A stretch of DNA of 64,000 nucleotides from Salminus brasiliensis (GCF_030463535.1 NC_132893.1:22013282-22077281), one strand, 5' to 3'. Positions 23,086 through 36,296 are shown, counted from the stretch's first letter. The notes: generated from the sequence alone by a model not told the origin. Numbers and translations: made by a program.

Positions 23086-24305
23086 AGCCTGAACATCTTA
23101 AAAAAAACGCATGCCCATATGTCCGTAGTGTCTTTTTTCAAAACAAAAACAAACAAAATATGAATCCTACATTAATGTTATCCTGCATCATTTTGGAATA
23201 ATGCTAACATAGCATTAGTTAGTTGGCTAGCATTAGCTATCCTGACAGACTAATCTGAAGTTAATGTCACTAAATTAGCATGACCAGAAGTTTCATATCA
23301 ACATTAGCTAATTACAATGTGTTAGTACAAGTGTTTTAGGGTAACATTGCAACAGGATCTGTTATCAATTATCATTTTCATGAAGTGAAATTCAGGTTGG
23401 TCCAGCCCTGCATGGTAGCATCTGTCTGTTAGCGTCTATCATGTCTGTGAAAGTGGCAGCTCACTTAGAATGGTCAAAAATGATCAAATCTGGCGGACCA
23501 CCTGATGTTATTCATTGAGTTTTGAAAGTGAAATGTGAATGTGACTGTGAGCAAAGTCCGCGGTGGTGCAGTAGCCACCTATCACACTGCATGAACTGCC
23601 TCAAGACCCATTAACTCATGTTTACCAGCAATCAGATGAAGCTTCATCTGAAATAAATCATTTTAATAAATAATTCATCAACCTCTAGAGCATTAACAGC
23701 CTCTGCTTTTCTGGAAAGCCTACTCAACATGCCGAAACATTGCTGTGAGGATTTCAATGCAGCCAGCCAAGACAGCTTTACAGAGGTCAAGCACTGATTA
23801 ATGTTGCGTGATTAGCTCTAGATCCTAAAGCCCACTTCAGCTCATCCCAACGGTACTGGGTGATCACAGCAAAGAACTTTATACCACTCTGGCCGATACT
23901 TGACATTGCGTGTGGTGACCTACAGGGTCTACTTTCCATTCTATCGGCAGTGCTGTGTTGAATGTTTGCATCTGCACCTTGATGCACCTATGATTATGAC
24001 AACTAATCTTCGGATGGACCTCATGCTCCTGTGCATTGAGGAACTAACTGTGCCTAAGGAGGCTGCAGCAAGTGGAGTGTATGAACACGAAAGGTTAAAT
24101 AGGGCACACATAGCAGCTAAAGCACAGCAGCAATCTGGACAGCACAAGTGCTCCCAGTAGAGGTGGGCTGCAGAGGTTTTGTGGTTAAATCAACCACCGG
24201 ACACATAAGAGAGATGGGAGTTTGAGGGCGTGCTCTAGGGCAAGCCACCAGATCATTGTCGGATGCAGCCGAGCATAGCAGCAACTGGCTTTGGCCATAG
24301 AGAAG

Positions 24306-24341
24306 AGACCCGATCAGGACTGTAAAGTCCTGATCGGGTCT
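24306..24341. repeat. Perfect 16-bp hairpin with a 4-base loop
   Basis: AGACCCGATCAGGACT (24306-24321), loop GTAA, then its exact reverse complement (24326-24341). There is no T tract after it and no gene beside it. Confidence 0.95.
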
Positions 24342-24748
24342 GTTATTTTGCCTCACAATGAAACACACACATGTGCAAAGTGCAATACACACAAAAAAAC
24401 AGTAGGGGCAGGAGCACGAGCACTCAGCAGCATCAAAAAGGCAAAAAGTGACCAAGCCTGCAGTTACCCGCATCTTCATGATGTGTCCTTGCCGCAGCAC
24501 AGTTACAAAAATGCATGTAATTAGTGAAAGCCTCCTGTAACACACATAGCATGTGAACAGTTACGTCTACACGAATGCATGGCCAAACAGCAAGTGTATC
24601 TCTAGCCTAAGTGTCCTCTGTGGTTAGCTAGCAGAAGAAATTGTAGTCACCTACCTATCACCCACTTGTTACACCGTCTTCTTTGAGGCATGCAGCGCTT
24701 ACCCCGGCTTCTGTGCACGGTTCCCTGGCTGTAGTGTCTCCTCTTTAC

Positions 24749-24901
24749 GGATAAATAGTCCAGTACTATTAAGACATGCTGAAAATGATAATCCCATGCT
24801 AGTTTAGGCTGCTGAGCAGCTACACCGGCACCACACCAGCTTAAACTAGCATGCAATTCTCTTTTTCAGCATGTTGTAATAGTGCTGAACTATTTCTCCA
24901 G
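24749..24901. mobile_element. Foldback element with 58-bp arms
   Basis: The left arm 24749-24806 and the reverse complement of about 24842-24900 match at roughly 49 of 58 positions. The loop is about 36 bases and contains GCTGCTGAGCAGC. The inner arms contain CATGCTAGTTTA, a word seen in abundant fish inverted-repeat elements. There is no coding capacity. Confidence 0.65.
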
Positions 24902-26811
24902 ATTCAGCCTAGAGATGACCAGAGGATGTGCTACTAAAGCCAGGAAACTGTAATCTTCTACTGCTGGTGAACAGCATATCAGCATTCAAAACACATGCAA
25001 AACATTAAGCAGATTGGGTTGCCATGATCTAATATTCTAATAAATAACTCAAATATAAAATGTAGCAATGGTCTGGCTTTACTGGTTGCCGGAGTGCAAC
25101 CAGAGTTCATTAACAGGCCCACTAGGAGAGGGATTTTGTCACGGTTTATAATAAACAAAGCATTTCCATTTAAGCCGAACAAGTACTCTCAAAGGCCTTT
25201 AAGAGAATATCACACTGGAGCCAGACAGTATGTGCTGCCCTTATAATGGAAAATGAGAATTCATGTGCATAGATGTACTCCAAGGCCAGAAGCACCAGCA
25301 TCGTTGGTAACTGATAACATAACTCTTAAAATAAACGCTAATTCACGGCTATTGTAACAAAAAAAAAGCTGATTAGCCCATGTAACTGTTAATGACTCAT
25401 GTCTAAGTGATTTCTGAGAGATTAGGGATATCAAATGCCATTTCTTTGATAACCATCTGGCTGTGACATTCAGGCTTGGGCAGGGAGGGCAGTCAGGTGG
25501 TATATATACGTGAAGGATCTCATTCTAAATTCAGTTCACTTCACAGGTTGAATCACATTATTACAGGCCCTCATATCTGGATGTTGATGTTTTGTTGCAG
25601 AGCTCCATAATGCAGAATCTTTGACTTACTGCCACTGCAGCGTTGTGGAGGCACAGATAGCATCTTGCCGAATCGGTTTCGCTGCTCACTTTTTTCATTT
25701 CTTTCTCTCTGTTTTCTTCGCACACCCCCAAAGAAGACAAACACAAAGTAACAAATAACACAAGAAATAATGTCAGACATTGGGAAGTTATTACAGGCTG
25801 TTCAGTGGCACAAAACAAACAACAATAGAAAAAAAAAACACTAAACAAAACAATAGACTTGAATAGGGAACAGCAACGACTCCTGATTTTACTGTCAGTT
25901 CGGCCAATAATAACATTTCCAGCCAGGTGCGGATATCGTGTATCCGAGGTGAATTGGGTCTGACTATGCGGCTCCAGGAATAAACGTGTCTCTTTCTTAA
26001 ACAGGGTACATGTAATTACGGTCTTTGTCCGGGCCATTGTTCAGGGAAATGTCATGGGTCAGCAGGCAAGCAGGTGTCAGTGCCTGAGTATCAGTCACAC
26101 GCGGGCCGCGAGGAATTCCCCAGTGCAGAGGTCTGCTTGGTTGCCATGGCAATCAGCAAGACAGGGCAGTCTACTGGTGTGGAAGAGAAACAACAGTGAT
26201 GCGCAGTTTGAGCCATTTCTCTATGTATGCTAATACAGCCTCCATTTAGTTGATTGGGTATTTGTTTATCTGGAGCCCACAACATTTATCATCCACTCTT
26301 AGCCTCACACTGAACACAGACCTACTTATTGCACACTGGTGATGATGATGGTGATGATGGTGATGATGATGATGATGATGACGAGAGCTTTCTGAGGCAA
26401 AAACAACTTTTCATACTGAAGAAGGGACAGAATGAGTGAGAGAGATGATATTGTCCTTCACAGTAACACACTTTGTTTTGTAGGGACTCTATGAGGAGTC
26501 AGGGAAAACAGGATTTCTCAGTAAGACAAGTAACATAAAGAAACGGCCTCTAAAAGTCGGTTTTCTGATTGTTTATGTTTCTTTTATCTAAAGATGGCTG
26601 ATAGTAATAAAATATAAGTTTTATGACTTCTATCACTTCTAGCTACATTCACTTTGAGGCGTACACTGATTTTTAGCTAGCTAACTACACTGGCCTCTTG
26701 AATAGGTTTGTGTTCAGATATTTTAATCTAAATTAGCCTGGTAGTTTCTGCCACTTTTTAGGTACATTAATCACATAGTTTTTTTTATTTCGCTAGATAC
26801 AATAGCATTGT

Positions 26812-29800
26812 ATTAGCCTCTCTGCTACTGTTACTTGTTCAGCTAAATTAGCCTCACTGCTACTGTTACTTTTTCAGCTACATTAGCCTCACTGCTACTG
26901 TTACTTTTTAGCTAAATTAGCCTCACTGCTACTGTTACTTTTTAGCTAAATTAGCCTCACTGCTACTGTTACTTTTTCAGCTAAATTAGCCTCACTGCTA
27001 CTGTTACTTTTTAGCTAAATTAGCCTCACTGCTACTGTTACTTTTTCAGCTACATTAGCCTCACTGCTACTGTTACTTTTTAGCTAAATTAGCCTCACTG
27101 CTACTGTTACTTTTTAGCTAAATCAGCCTCACTGCTACTTTTACATTTTTAGCTAAATTAGCCTCACTGCTACTTTTACATTTTTAGCTACATTAGCCTC
27201 ACTGCTACTGTTACTTTTTAGCTAAATTAGCCTCACTGCTACTGTTACCTTTTTAATAGCTTACTTTTTCAGCTACATTAGCCTCACTGCTACTGTTACC
27301 TTTTTAATAGCTTACTTTTTCAGCTAAATTAGCCTCACTGCTACTTTTACCTTTTTAGCTAAATTAGCCTCACTGCTACTTTTACATTTTTAGCTAAATT
27401 AGCCTCACTGCTACTTTTACATTTTTAGCTAAATTAGCCTCACTGCTACTTTTACATTTTTAGCTACATTAGCCTCACTGCTACTGTTACTTTTGAGCTA
27501 CATTAGCCTCACTGCTACTGTTACTTTTTAGCTAAATTAGCCTCACTGCTACTGTTACCTTTTTAATAGCTTACTTTTTCAGCTAAATTAGCCTCACTGC
27601 TACTTTTACCTTTTTAGCTACATTAGCCTCACTGCTACTGTTACTTTTTCAGCTACATTAGCCTCACTGCTACTTTTACCTTTTTAGCTAAATTAGCCTC
27701 ACTGCTACTTTTACCTTTTTAGCTACATTAGCCTCACTGCTACTGTTACTTTTTAGCTACATTAGCCTCACTGCTACTGTTACTTTTTAGCTAAATTAGC
27801 CTCACTGCTACTGTTACCTTTTTAGCTAAATTAGCCTCACTGCTACTGTTACTTGTTCAGCTAAATTAGCCTCACTGCTACTGTTACCTTTTTAGCTAAA
27901 TTAGCCTCACTGCTACTGTTACCTTTTCTGCTAAATTAGCCTCTCTGCTACTTTTACATTTTTAGCTAAATTAGCCTGACTGCTACTGTTACCTTTTTAG
28001 CTAAATTAGCCTCACTGCTACTGTTACTTTTTCTGCTAAATTAGCCTCTCTGCTACTTTTACATTTTTAGCTAAATTAGCCTCACTGCTACTGTTACTTT
28101 TTTCAGCTAAATTAGCCTCACTGCTACTGTTACTTTTTTCAGCTAAATTAGCCTCACTGCTACTGTTACTTTTTTCAGCTAAATTAGCCTCACTGCTACT
28201 GTTACTTTTTTCAGCTACATTAGCCTCACTGTTACTGTTACTTTTTAGCTACATTAGCCTCACTGCTACTGTTACGTTTTAGCTAAATTAGCCTCACTGC
28301 TACTGTTACTTTTTAGCCAAGTTAGCCTCACTGCTACTGTTACTTTTTAGCTAAATTAGCCTCACTGCTACTGTTACTTTTTCTGCTAAATTAGCCTCAC
28401 TGCTACTGTTACTTTTTCTGCTGAATTAGCCTCACTGCTACTGTTACATTTTAGATGAATTAGTCTCACTGCTACTGTTACTTTTTAGCTAAATTAGCCT
28501 CTCTGCTACTGTTACTTTCTAGCTAAATTAGCCTCACTGCTACTGTTACTTTTTAGCTAAATTAGCCTCTCTGCTACGGTTACTTTTTAGCTAAATTAGC
28601 CTCATGCTACGGTTACTTTTTGGCTAAATTAGCCTCACTGCTACTTTTACATTTTTAGCTAAATCAGCCTCACTGCTACTGTTACCTTTTTAATAGCTTA
28701 CTTTTTCAGCTACATTAGCCTCACTGCTACTTTTACCTGTTTAGCTAAATTAGCCTCACTGCTACTGTTACTTTTTAGCTACATTAGCCTCACTGCTACT
28801 GTTATTTTTTAGCTAAATTAGCCTCACTGCTACTGTTACTTTTTTCAGCTACATTAGCCTCACTGCTACTGTTACCTCATTCAGCTAAATTAGCCTCTCT
28901 GTTACGGTTACTTTTTTTAGCTAAATTAGCCTCACTGCTACTGTTACTTTTTAGCTACATTAGCCTCACTGCTACTGTTACCTCTTTCAGCTAAATTAGC
29001 CTCTCTGATACTGTTACTTTTTTTTAGCTAAATTAGCCTCTCTGCTCCTGTTACTTTTTAGCTAAATTAGCCTCTCTGCTACTGTTACTTGTTTAGCTAC
29101 ATTAGCCTCTCTGCTACTTTTAGTTTGTTAGCTACATTAGCCTCACTGCTACTGTTACTTGTTTAGCTACATTAGCCTCACTGCTACTGTTACTTTTTAG
29201 CTAAATTAGCCTCTCTGCTACTTTTAGTTTGTTAGCTACATTAGCCTCTCTGCTACTGTTACTTTTTCAGCTACATTAGCCTCACTGCTACTGTTACTTT
29301 TTCAGCTAAAATAGCCTCACTGCTACTGTTACTTTTTCAGCTAAAATAGCCTCACTGCTACTGTTACTTTTTAGCTAAATTAGCCTCTCTGCTACTGTTA
29401 CTTGTTCAGCTAAATTAGCCTCACTGCTACTGTTACTTTTTCTGCTAAATTAGCCTCTCTGCTACTGTTACTTTTTTAGCTAAAATAGCCTCTCTGCTAC
29501 TGTTACTTGTTCAGCTAAATTAGCCTCACTGCTACTGTTACTTTTTTCAGCTAAATTAGCCTCACTGCTACTGTTACTTTTTTCAGCTAAATTAGCCTCA
29601 CTGCTACTGTTACTTTTTTCAGCTACATTAGCCTCACTGCTACTGTTACTTTTTTCAGCTACATTAGCCTCACTGCTACTGTTACTTTTTAGCTAAATTA
29701 GTCTCACTGCTACTGTTACTTTTTTCAGCTACATTAGCCTCACTGTTACTGTTACTTTTTAGCTACATTAGCCTCACTGCTACTGTTACTTTTTAGCTCA

Positions 29801-32060
29801 CTGCTACTGCTACTGTTACTTTTTAGCCAAGTTAGCCTCACTGCTACTGTTACTTTTTAGCTAAATTAGCCTCACTGCTACTGTTACTTTTTAGCTAAAT
29901 TAGCCTCACTGCTACTGTTACTTTTTAGCTAAATTAGCCTCTCTGCTACTGTTACTTGTTCAGCTAAATTAGCCTCACTGCTACTGTTACTTTTTCTGCT
30001 AAATTAGCCTCACTGCTACTGTTACTTTTTAGATAAATTAGCCTCACTGCTACTGTTACTTTTTAGCTAAATTACCCTCTCTGCTACTGTTACTTTCTAG
30101 CTAAATTAGCCTCACTGCTACTGTTACTTTTTAGCTAAATTAGCCTCTCTGCTACGGTTACTTTTTAGCTAAATTAGCCTCACTGCTACTGTTACTTTTT
30201 AGCTAAATTAGCCTCACTGCTACGGTTACTTTTTGGCTAAATTAGCCTCTCTGCTACTTTTACATTTTTAGCTAAATCAGCCTCACTGCTACTGTTACCT
30301 TTTTAATAGCTTACTTTTTCAGCTACATTAGCCTCACTGCTACTTTTACCTGTTTAGCTAAATTAGCCTCTCTGCTACTGTTACTTGTTTAGCTACATTA
30401 GCCTCTCTGCTACTTTTAGTTTGTTAGCTACATTAGCCTCACTGCTACTGTTACTTGTTTAGCTACATTAGCCTCACTGCTACTGTTACTTTTTAGCTAA
30501 ATTAGCCTCTCTGCTACTTTTAGTTTGTTAGCTACATTAGCTTCTCTGCTACTGTTACTTTTTCAGCTAAAATAGCCTCACTGCTACTGTTACTTTTTCA
30601 GCTAAAATAGCCTCACTGCTACTGTTACTTTTTAGCTAAATTAGCCTCTCTGCTACTGTTACTTGTTCAGCTAAATTAGCCTCACTGCTACTGTTACTTT
30701 TTCTGCTAAATTAGCCTCTCTGCTACTGTTACTTTTTCAGCTAAAATAGCCTCACTGCTACTGTTACTTTTTAGCTAAAATAGCCTCTCTGCTACTGTTA
30801 CTTGTTCAGCTAAATTAGCCTCACTGCTACTGTTACTTTTTAGCTAAATTAGCCTCACTGCTACTGTTACTTTTTAGCTAAATTAGCCTCTCTGCTACTG
30901 TTACTTGTTCAGCTAAATTAGCCTCACTGCTACTGTTACTTTTTAGCTAAATTAGCCTCACTGCTACTGTTACTTTTTAGCTAAAATAGCCTCTCTGCTA
31001 CTGTTACTTTTTAGCTAAATTAGCCTCACTGCTACTGTTACTTTTTAGCTAAATTAGCCTCTCTGTTACGGTTACTTTTTAGCTAAATTAGCCTCTCTGC
31101 TACTTTTACATTTTTAGCTAAATCAGCCTCACTGCTACTGTTACCTTTTTAATAGCTTACTTTTTCAGCTACATTAGCCTCACTGCTACTTTTACCTTTT
31201 TAGCTACATTAGCCTCACTGCTACTGTTACTTTTTAGCTAAATTAGCCTCACTGCTACTGTTACTTTTTAACTACATTAGCCTCACTGCTACTGTTATTT
31301 TTTAGCTAAATTAGCCTCACTGCTACTTTTACCTTTTTAGCTAAATTAGCCTCACTGCTACTGTTACTTTTTTCAGCTACATTAGCCTCACTGCTACTGT
31401 TACCTCATTCAGCTAAATTAGCCTCTCTGCTACGGTTACTTTTTTTTAGCTAAATTAGCCTCACTGCTACTGTTACTTTTTTTTTTAGCTAAATTAGCCT
31501 CTCTGCTACTGTTACTTGTTTAGCTACATTAGCCTCTCTGCTACTTTTAGTTTGTTAGCTACATTAGCCTCACTGCTACTGTTACTTGTTTAGCTACATT
31601 AGCCTCACTGCTACTGTTACTTTTTAGCTAAATTAGCCTCTCTGCTACTTTTAGTTTGTTAGCTACATTAGCCTCTCTGCTACGGTTACTTTTTCAGCTA
31701 CATTAGCCTCTCTGCTACGGTTACTTTTTCAGCTACATTAGCCTCACTGCTACTGTTACATTTTTCAGCTACATTAGCCTCACTGCTACTGTTACTTTTT
31801 AGCTACATTAGCCTCACTGCTACTGTTACTTTTTCAGCTACATTAACCTCTCTGCTACTGTTACTTTTTCAGCTAAAATAGCCTCTCTGCTACTGTTACT
31901 TTTTCAGCTACATTAGCCTCTCTGCTACTTTTAGTTTTATTAGCTATGTTAGCCTCACTGCTACTGTTACTTTTTCAGCTACATTAACCTCTCTGCTACT
32001 GTTACTTTTTTCAGCTACATTAGCCTCACTGCTACTGTTACTTTTTCAGCTAAAATAGCC
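26812..32060. repeat. 5.2-kb minisatellite, 34-35-bp unit, about 150 copies
   Basis: The unit is an AGCTAAATTAGC core, then CTCACTGCTACTGTTAC, then a T run of variable length with or without CAG. Common variants replace AAATTAGC with ACATTAGC, CTCACTG with CTCTCTG, and ACTGTTACT with ACTTTTACAT. A longer variant carries TTTTTAATAGCTTACTTTTT. The same ordered series of variant units recurs near 29071, 30367 and 31499, so part of the array is organised in repeats above the single unit. No long open frame crosses it. Copy number is estimated from length divided by unit size. Confidence 0.97.
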
Positions 32061-32249
32061 CAAGTAGTTTCTATTAATTTTAAGGGCATTAACCGCACAG
32101 GTGTTCCTTTTTCCACTCAGCTGTCTTTGGGAATAAGGAAAACTGTTTTTATTGATTACTTCATGGTATTACTTAGCTAAACAGTGTGTCTTTAGGGAAA
32201 GTATGATCATTAAAGTATGAAGTCTGCACTATGTTAGCCTGATAAGGTA

Positions 32250-32400
32250 TCAGAATCAGAATCAGAATCAGAATCTCTTTATTTCATTGTATGAAATGTT
32301 GCACATACAAGGAATTTGTCTTGGTGAGAGCAACACGTATGACAAGTAACAAAAAACAGAACACAGTCTTAAACTAAAGGAAGGTATATTTACAATTTCA
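32250..32400. mobile_element. Interspersed-repeat tail with (TCAGAA)n
   Basis: Four copies of TCAGAA are followed by TCTCTTTATTTCATTGTATG and GGAATTTGTCTTGGTG. This resembles the 3' tail found on fish LINE-type elements. The body of any element is missing. Confidence 0.45.
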
Positions 32401-33584
32401 ATTTCAACATTTTCTATTTTAATTTTGAATTAAAATTCAGTCCTGTTCAGTGAGAGGAGAGAGTTAGGGACTTTCCTACTGGGCAGTGGTTTGGATCCAG
32501 GTTATCCAGCTTACTGAGAAACTTGATTACTCCCTAAGTACATATAACACTTCATATGAAGTAAAAGTATTCTTGTATTACTATTATGAATACAAAATAA
32601 CATTTTCATTACAACTACTACCACTATTACTACTACTATGACTAATAATATTATATTATAATAATATTAATAATAACAATAATAATAATAATAATAAGCA
32701 ATACTACATAGTAATAACAGCCAAAACAAATCTCTCTAGTTCAAAAGTAGTTGGTCAGACCTAGATTTTGGTCTAAAGTAAAATACAAAACCTAAAGTCC
32801 AGCTGCTGAGCCAACAGAACAGGCAGGGCTGGACAGGGAGCAAAACTTTGGCATATGACCATTGGTAGAAGGTTTGGCCATGAACAAAAACCTTCCTGTT
32901 ACTACGCCTTTAAAAGTGGCCCAATTCCACAGTGTTGGTAACACTGCTGATGTTTCACATATAGGCTACGAAGATCCTTAAAACGCAAAAAAAAAAAAAA
33001 TGGATCAGATGGCATTAACTAAATATCATTTTTCCTTTCCCACCCTTTTAATGACCCACTTGGCATGTGTCTTTCAAAAAGCAATAGTGGAAAAGAACTG
33101 AGCACATTAACGTCTTCTGTTGTATTTAAGGCACTTTTTAAAGAATCTGCACTTTACTTTAATGTTTCTGTTTATGGTGATTAAATCTATACGCTCTATA
33201 TCCTGAGGGGATGACTTCAGTTTCACTATACTGTTCTTTAATCTGTTTCATACTGAAATATTAGGGGCAAAATATGGATTTTATTTACTACACTCATATA
33301 ATCATTTTAATTGGGTTGGTTTGGCTTGGGCAAAAAGCATACCTCCAACATCAAACATGTCATGGCTGAACTCCGTTTAGAGTATAGAGGAAATCTCTTC
33401 AGTGACATAGACTATTGTATTCACCTTGTAGCTCTGTATGACAACTAAGGAAGCAAACTTTGGGCCTTAGATGTGTTTTAGCCAGTTGACTACATCTAGG
33501 GTCATGAAAAAACTGGGTAAATCAGATCTGACCCTCTTCCTTAATCCAGTCCACTCTATAAATGTGAAAGATGTCCTGTCTTTA

Positions 33585-33735
33585 TTTTCATTTATGGCAT
33601 CTTGCAGACAGTCTTTATAATTAACAAAAAATAATATAACAAATAACCATGTTACACAAGCTTGATGCAGTGTTAGGGGTCTTGTATTAGTATGGCATGA
33701 AGTGGGACTTGAACCCAAAGTATTCTAAATCATAA
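33585..33735 (-). mobile_element. tRNA-derived SINE remnant
   Basis: On the minus strand a B-box-like GGGTTCAAGTCCCACT is followed downstream by a decayed GTCTGC..AA.GATGCCATAAATGA tail, like the shared 3' tail of many fish SINEs. The A box is not clear. Confidence 0.5.
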
Positions 33736-36296
33736 AACCTAAGAAAAGAGGGCAAGGAAGCCCAAGTAGAGAAGCTAAATGCAGAAATATCAACAACAAA
33801 ATATGAATAAGTACAAAATATGATGTTTATGTAATTTATCAGAGGCATGGGAGTGGCGTCAGAGAGGTTGAACCAGTTTGTGGAGTCTGAGTGAGTCAGT
33901 AAGTGTGAGTCTGTGATGGAGTTTGTCTACTGTAAGACAGAGACCCGACCTTATTGAGGACAGCACTATTGTGTGTGTGCGGGAGAGAGTTTTTAGTGTG
34001 AGCGCACGGAGAAGCTGCTCTCGACTCCCAGGTGGCAGAAGTCAACAGGATGCCTTATTGTTTATATATGAAACACAAGCCACACGCATTCAGAGAGCAG
34101 GAATACGCCTTCTCATGGGCTGCCCATATCTGTAACACACAGACACAAACAGAATCCAAGCACTGGGGCTCCAAGAAGGCCCCGACGCACACTTGTAGCA
34201 CAGCATATTCCCTTCATATGCACTGGAGAACTGGTCTATACAGCGAACACATGAACAATATGAAAAGAATGAACATTTTTTAATCCTTCTGAGAAAAAGT
34301 GAATAAAAGAAGTCATGGGATTTGCAGAAGTGATGACTTTTCATCATGATATGTTTGACTAGATATATGGATTTAAAATTAAATATGAACACTGAATCCA
34401 ATATTCCATTAATATTCAGTTATCTTATCTGTCATCATTTCCACCATCCAAGGCATATTTACCTTCATTTTGCAGTAAAAGTTTCCTATACTTGGTGTAT
34501 GGACGCCATCCTAGGTTAGGAGGTAGCAGCATATTGCCCCCTAGTGGAGATGCTCATTAACACACTGGCTGCCACCACCAGAGTGCATCTGTTTGGCCCA
34601 TTTGCACTAATGCTGTGTCTCTCTCCTTCCTGAAATCGATCAGCGTGTTGGCATTGTGCTTGGCCAGCTCATCTCTCCTGCATTCGCTCCCTAGACTCTG
34701 TTTTCTCTCAAAGTCTCTAAGCTGGGGTTTCCTGCTCCGCCTCAGCTTGGGTTCCAGCAAACGACCCCTTTTCACATTTGTGGAGCTCGTGCCAGTGCTC
34801 TCGGTTGATTTCTCAGTGCCTGTCATGACCTCAACTGTGCATGATGTAGTGTGAATATTAGGGGTCGGTGTATGTCTGAAATGGGTCAAGCTTAGCATTA
34901 ATGACAATATCAATGTTGTTTCATTGTTTAATTCATATTTAGACTAGAATTATGCTTATGCGATATTGAAATTATGTTTAAAATGTAAAACTTAAAAAAA
35001 AATTAAGATTCCACCAGTTTTTCAAATTTTCTGCATATTTAAATTGTTAATGTGTAAAAAGGTCATTTAGTGTGGTTTGAAATGTGCTATTCTGGAGAAA
35101 CGCACAGAGCCAGAAGAGGGGCGATGATACACTGGTGGCCAGACGTCTGATGCTTCTAAAAGCTCTTTAATAGAAAAAAGCTTATAAAATGGTTATGAAT
35201 ATGATGTCTTATACTTCAGCCATTGTTGTACAGTAGTTTCTAGTTGTTGTGATTTGTTTATATATAAAATGTATCTTCATGTTGGAGAAATACATGCAGG
35301 GTGTGGTAAGATAAAGTAATCCCTGTGAAAATGGGATTCAACATGCCGTTCAGTTTTAGCTGCTCCCTGCCCGAGCATCTTCAACTACGGCTTCAAAAAG
35401 TACTGTCCCTGGCTGCACAGACCAGCACAAATCGCCCCGGAGGATAGAAGAACTAAGTGGCTAAAGTTTTTATTTCAAGGCAACTTCCCAGCTACAGTCG
35501 TCAAAAACCTGTGTGCTAACCAGTTCAGCAAGGGACCGGCTGCGGCTGGCTTATTACTGCCCTGAACGATGATGGTTTTGCTGATATTTTTAGCATTAGC
35601 ATTTTCTGAACTAGTGGTGGGCATGGAGGACCCTAACACAGCACTGGCTTTGCATTAAGCCTTTGCTGCTGGTTAAGACTCTCCTCTGGTTCAGTTCTGG
35701 TTCCCAGGTTCAATTTTGCTCTGTCAAGTTTTGGGAACTCTACTAACTTCCCTACGTTCTACGTTCCCTTTTTGGAAATCTTATTTCTAAACTCTACAGT
35801 TTTCTGGAGACATGCTTTGGCAGTAGCGTAGGGAATCCGATGTACACTGAGAAGCCATGATTTGTTTGGCTAAGAGAAACCTTTAACTGGACTTTGAGCA
35901 ACCTCTGATACTACCAACCATGTAAAACCTGAACTGGTCCAATAACAAACTACAAAAACAGCACAATTATGGTGACATAACTTAAATACATAAGTTTCTT
36001 TGATAATTTTAATCAAATAAACAGCAATTTTGCTGGGGTCAGGGTGGGGTAAGGAACAGGCCCTCAACTCACTCTGGCTGTTCTCAACAGAGCTGTTTTG
36101 ACAGGGTGAAAAAGGTGACATGGGGCTTGATCCCTGTGGTAGTTTGCCCAAAGCATGTCACAGTCATTCCAGTAAGAGTTCAGGGAGTGGTGTCTATCCC
36201 CTTATTTGCTTCTTCTTCTTCTTACCCCTAGTGTAAAAAGTAGACTCTGGTGTACTAGACTTTATGATGCTACAGTGTACGCTAGTGTAAGCCAAG

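Larger units (their letters stand above)
21014..26811. other. Intergenic DNA upstream of zpld1
   Basis: Besides the separately listed repeats, this stretch holds a 20-bp palindrome (23632-23651) and a GAT/GGT trinucleotide run (26338-26383). The longest open frame is 158 codons on the minus strand (26037-25561); I do not recognise it. From about 26600 the sequence contains diverged words of the minisatellite that starts at 26812, probably eroded outer units. Confidence 0.5.

Noticed and set aside
26812..32060. CRISPR-like array of regularly spaced repeats
   Set aside because: The repeats are contiguous with no unique spacers, in a vertebrate genome; it is a minisatellite.
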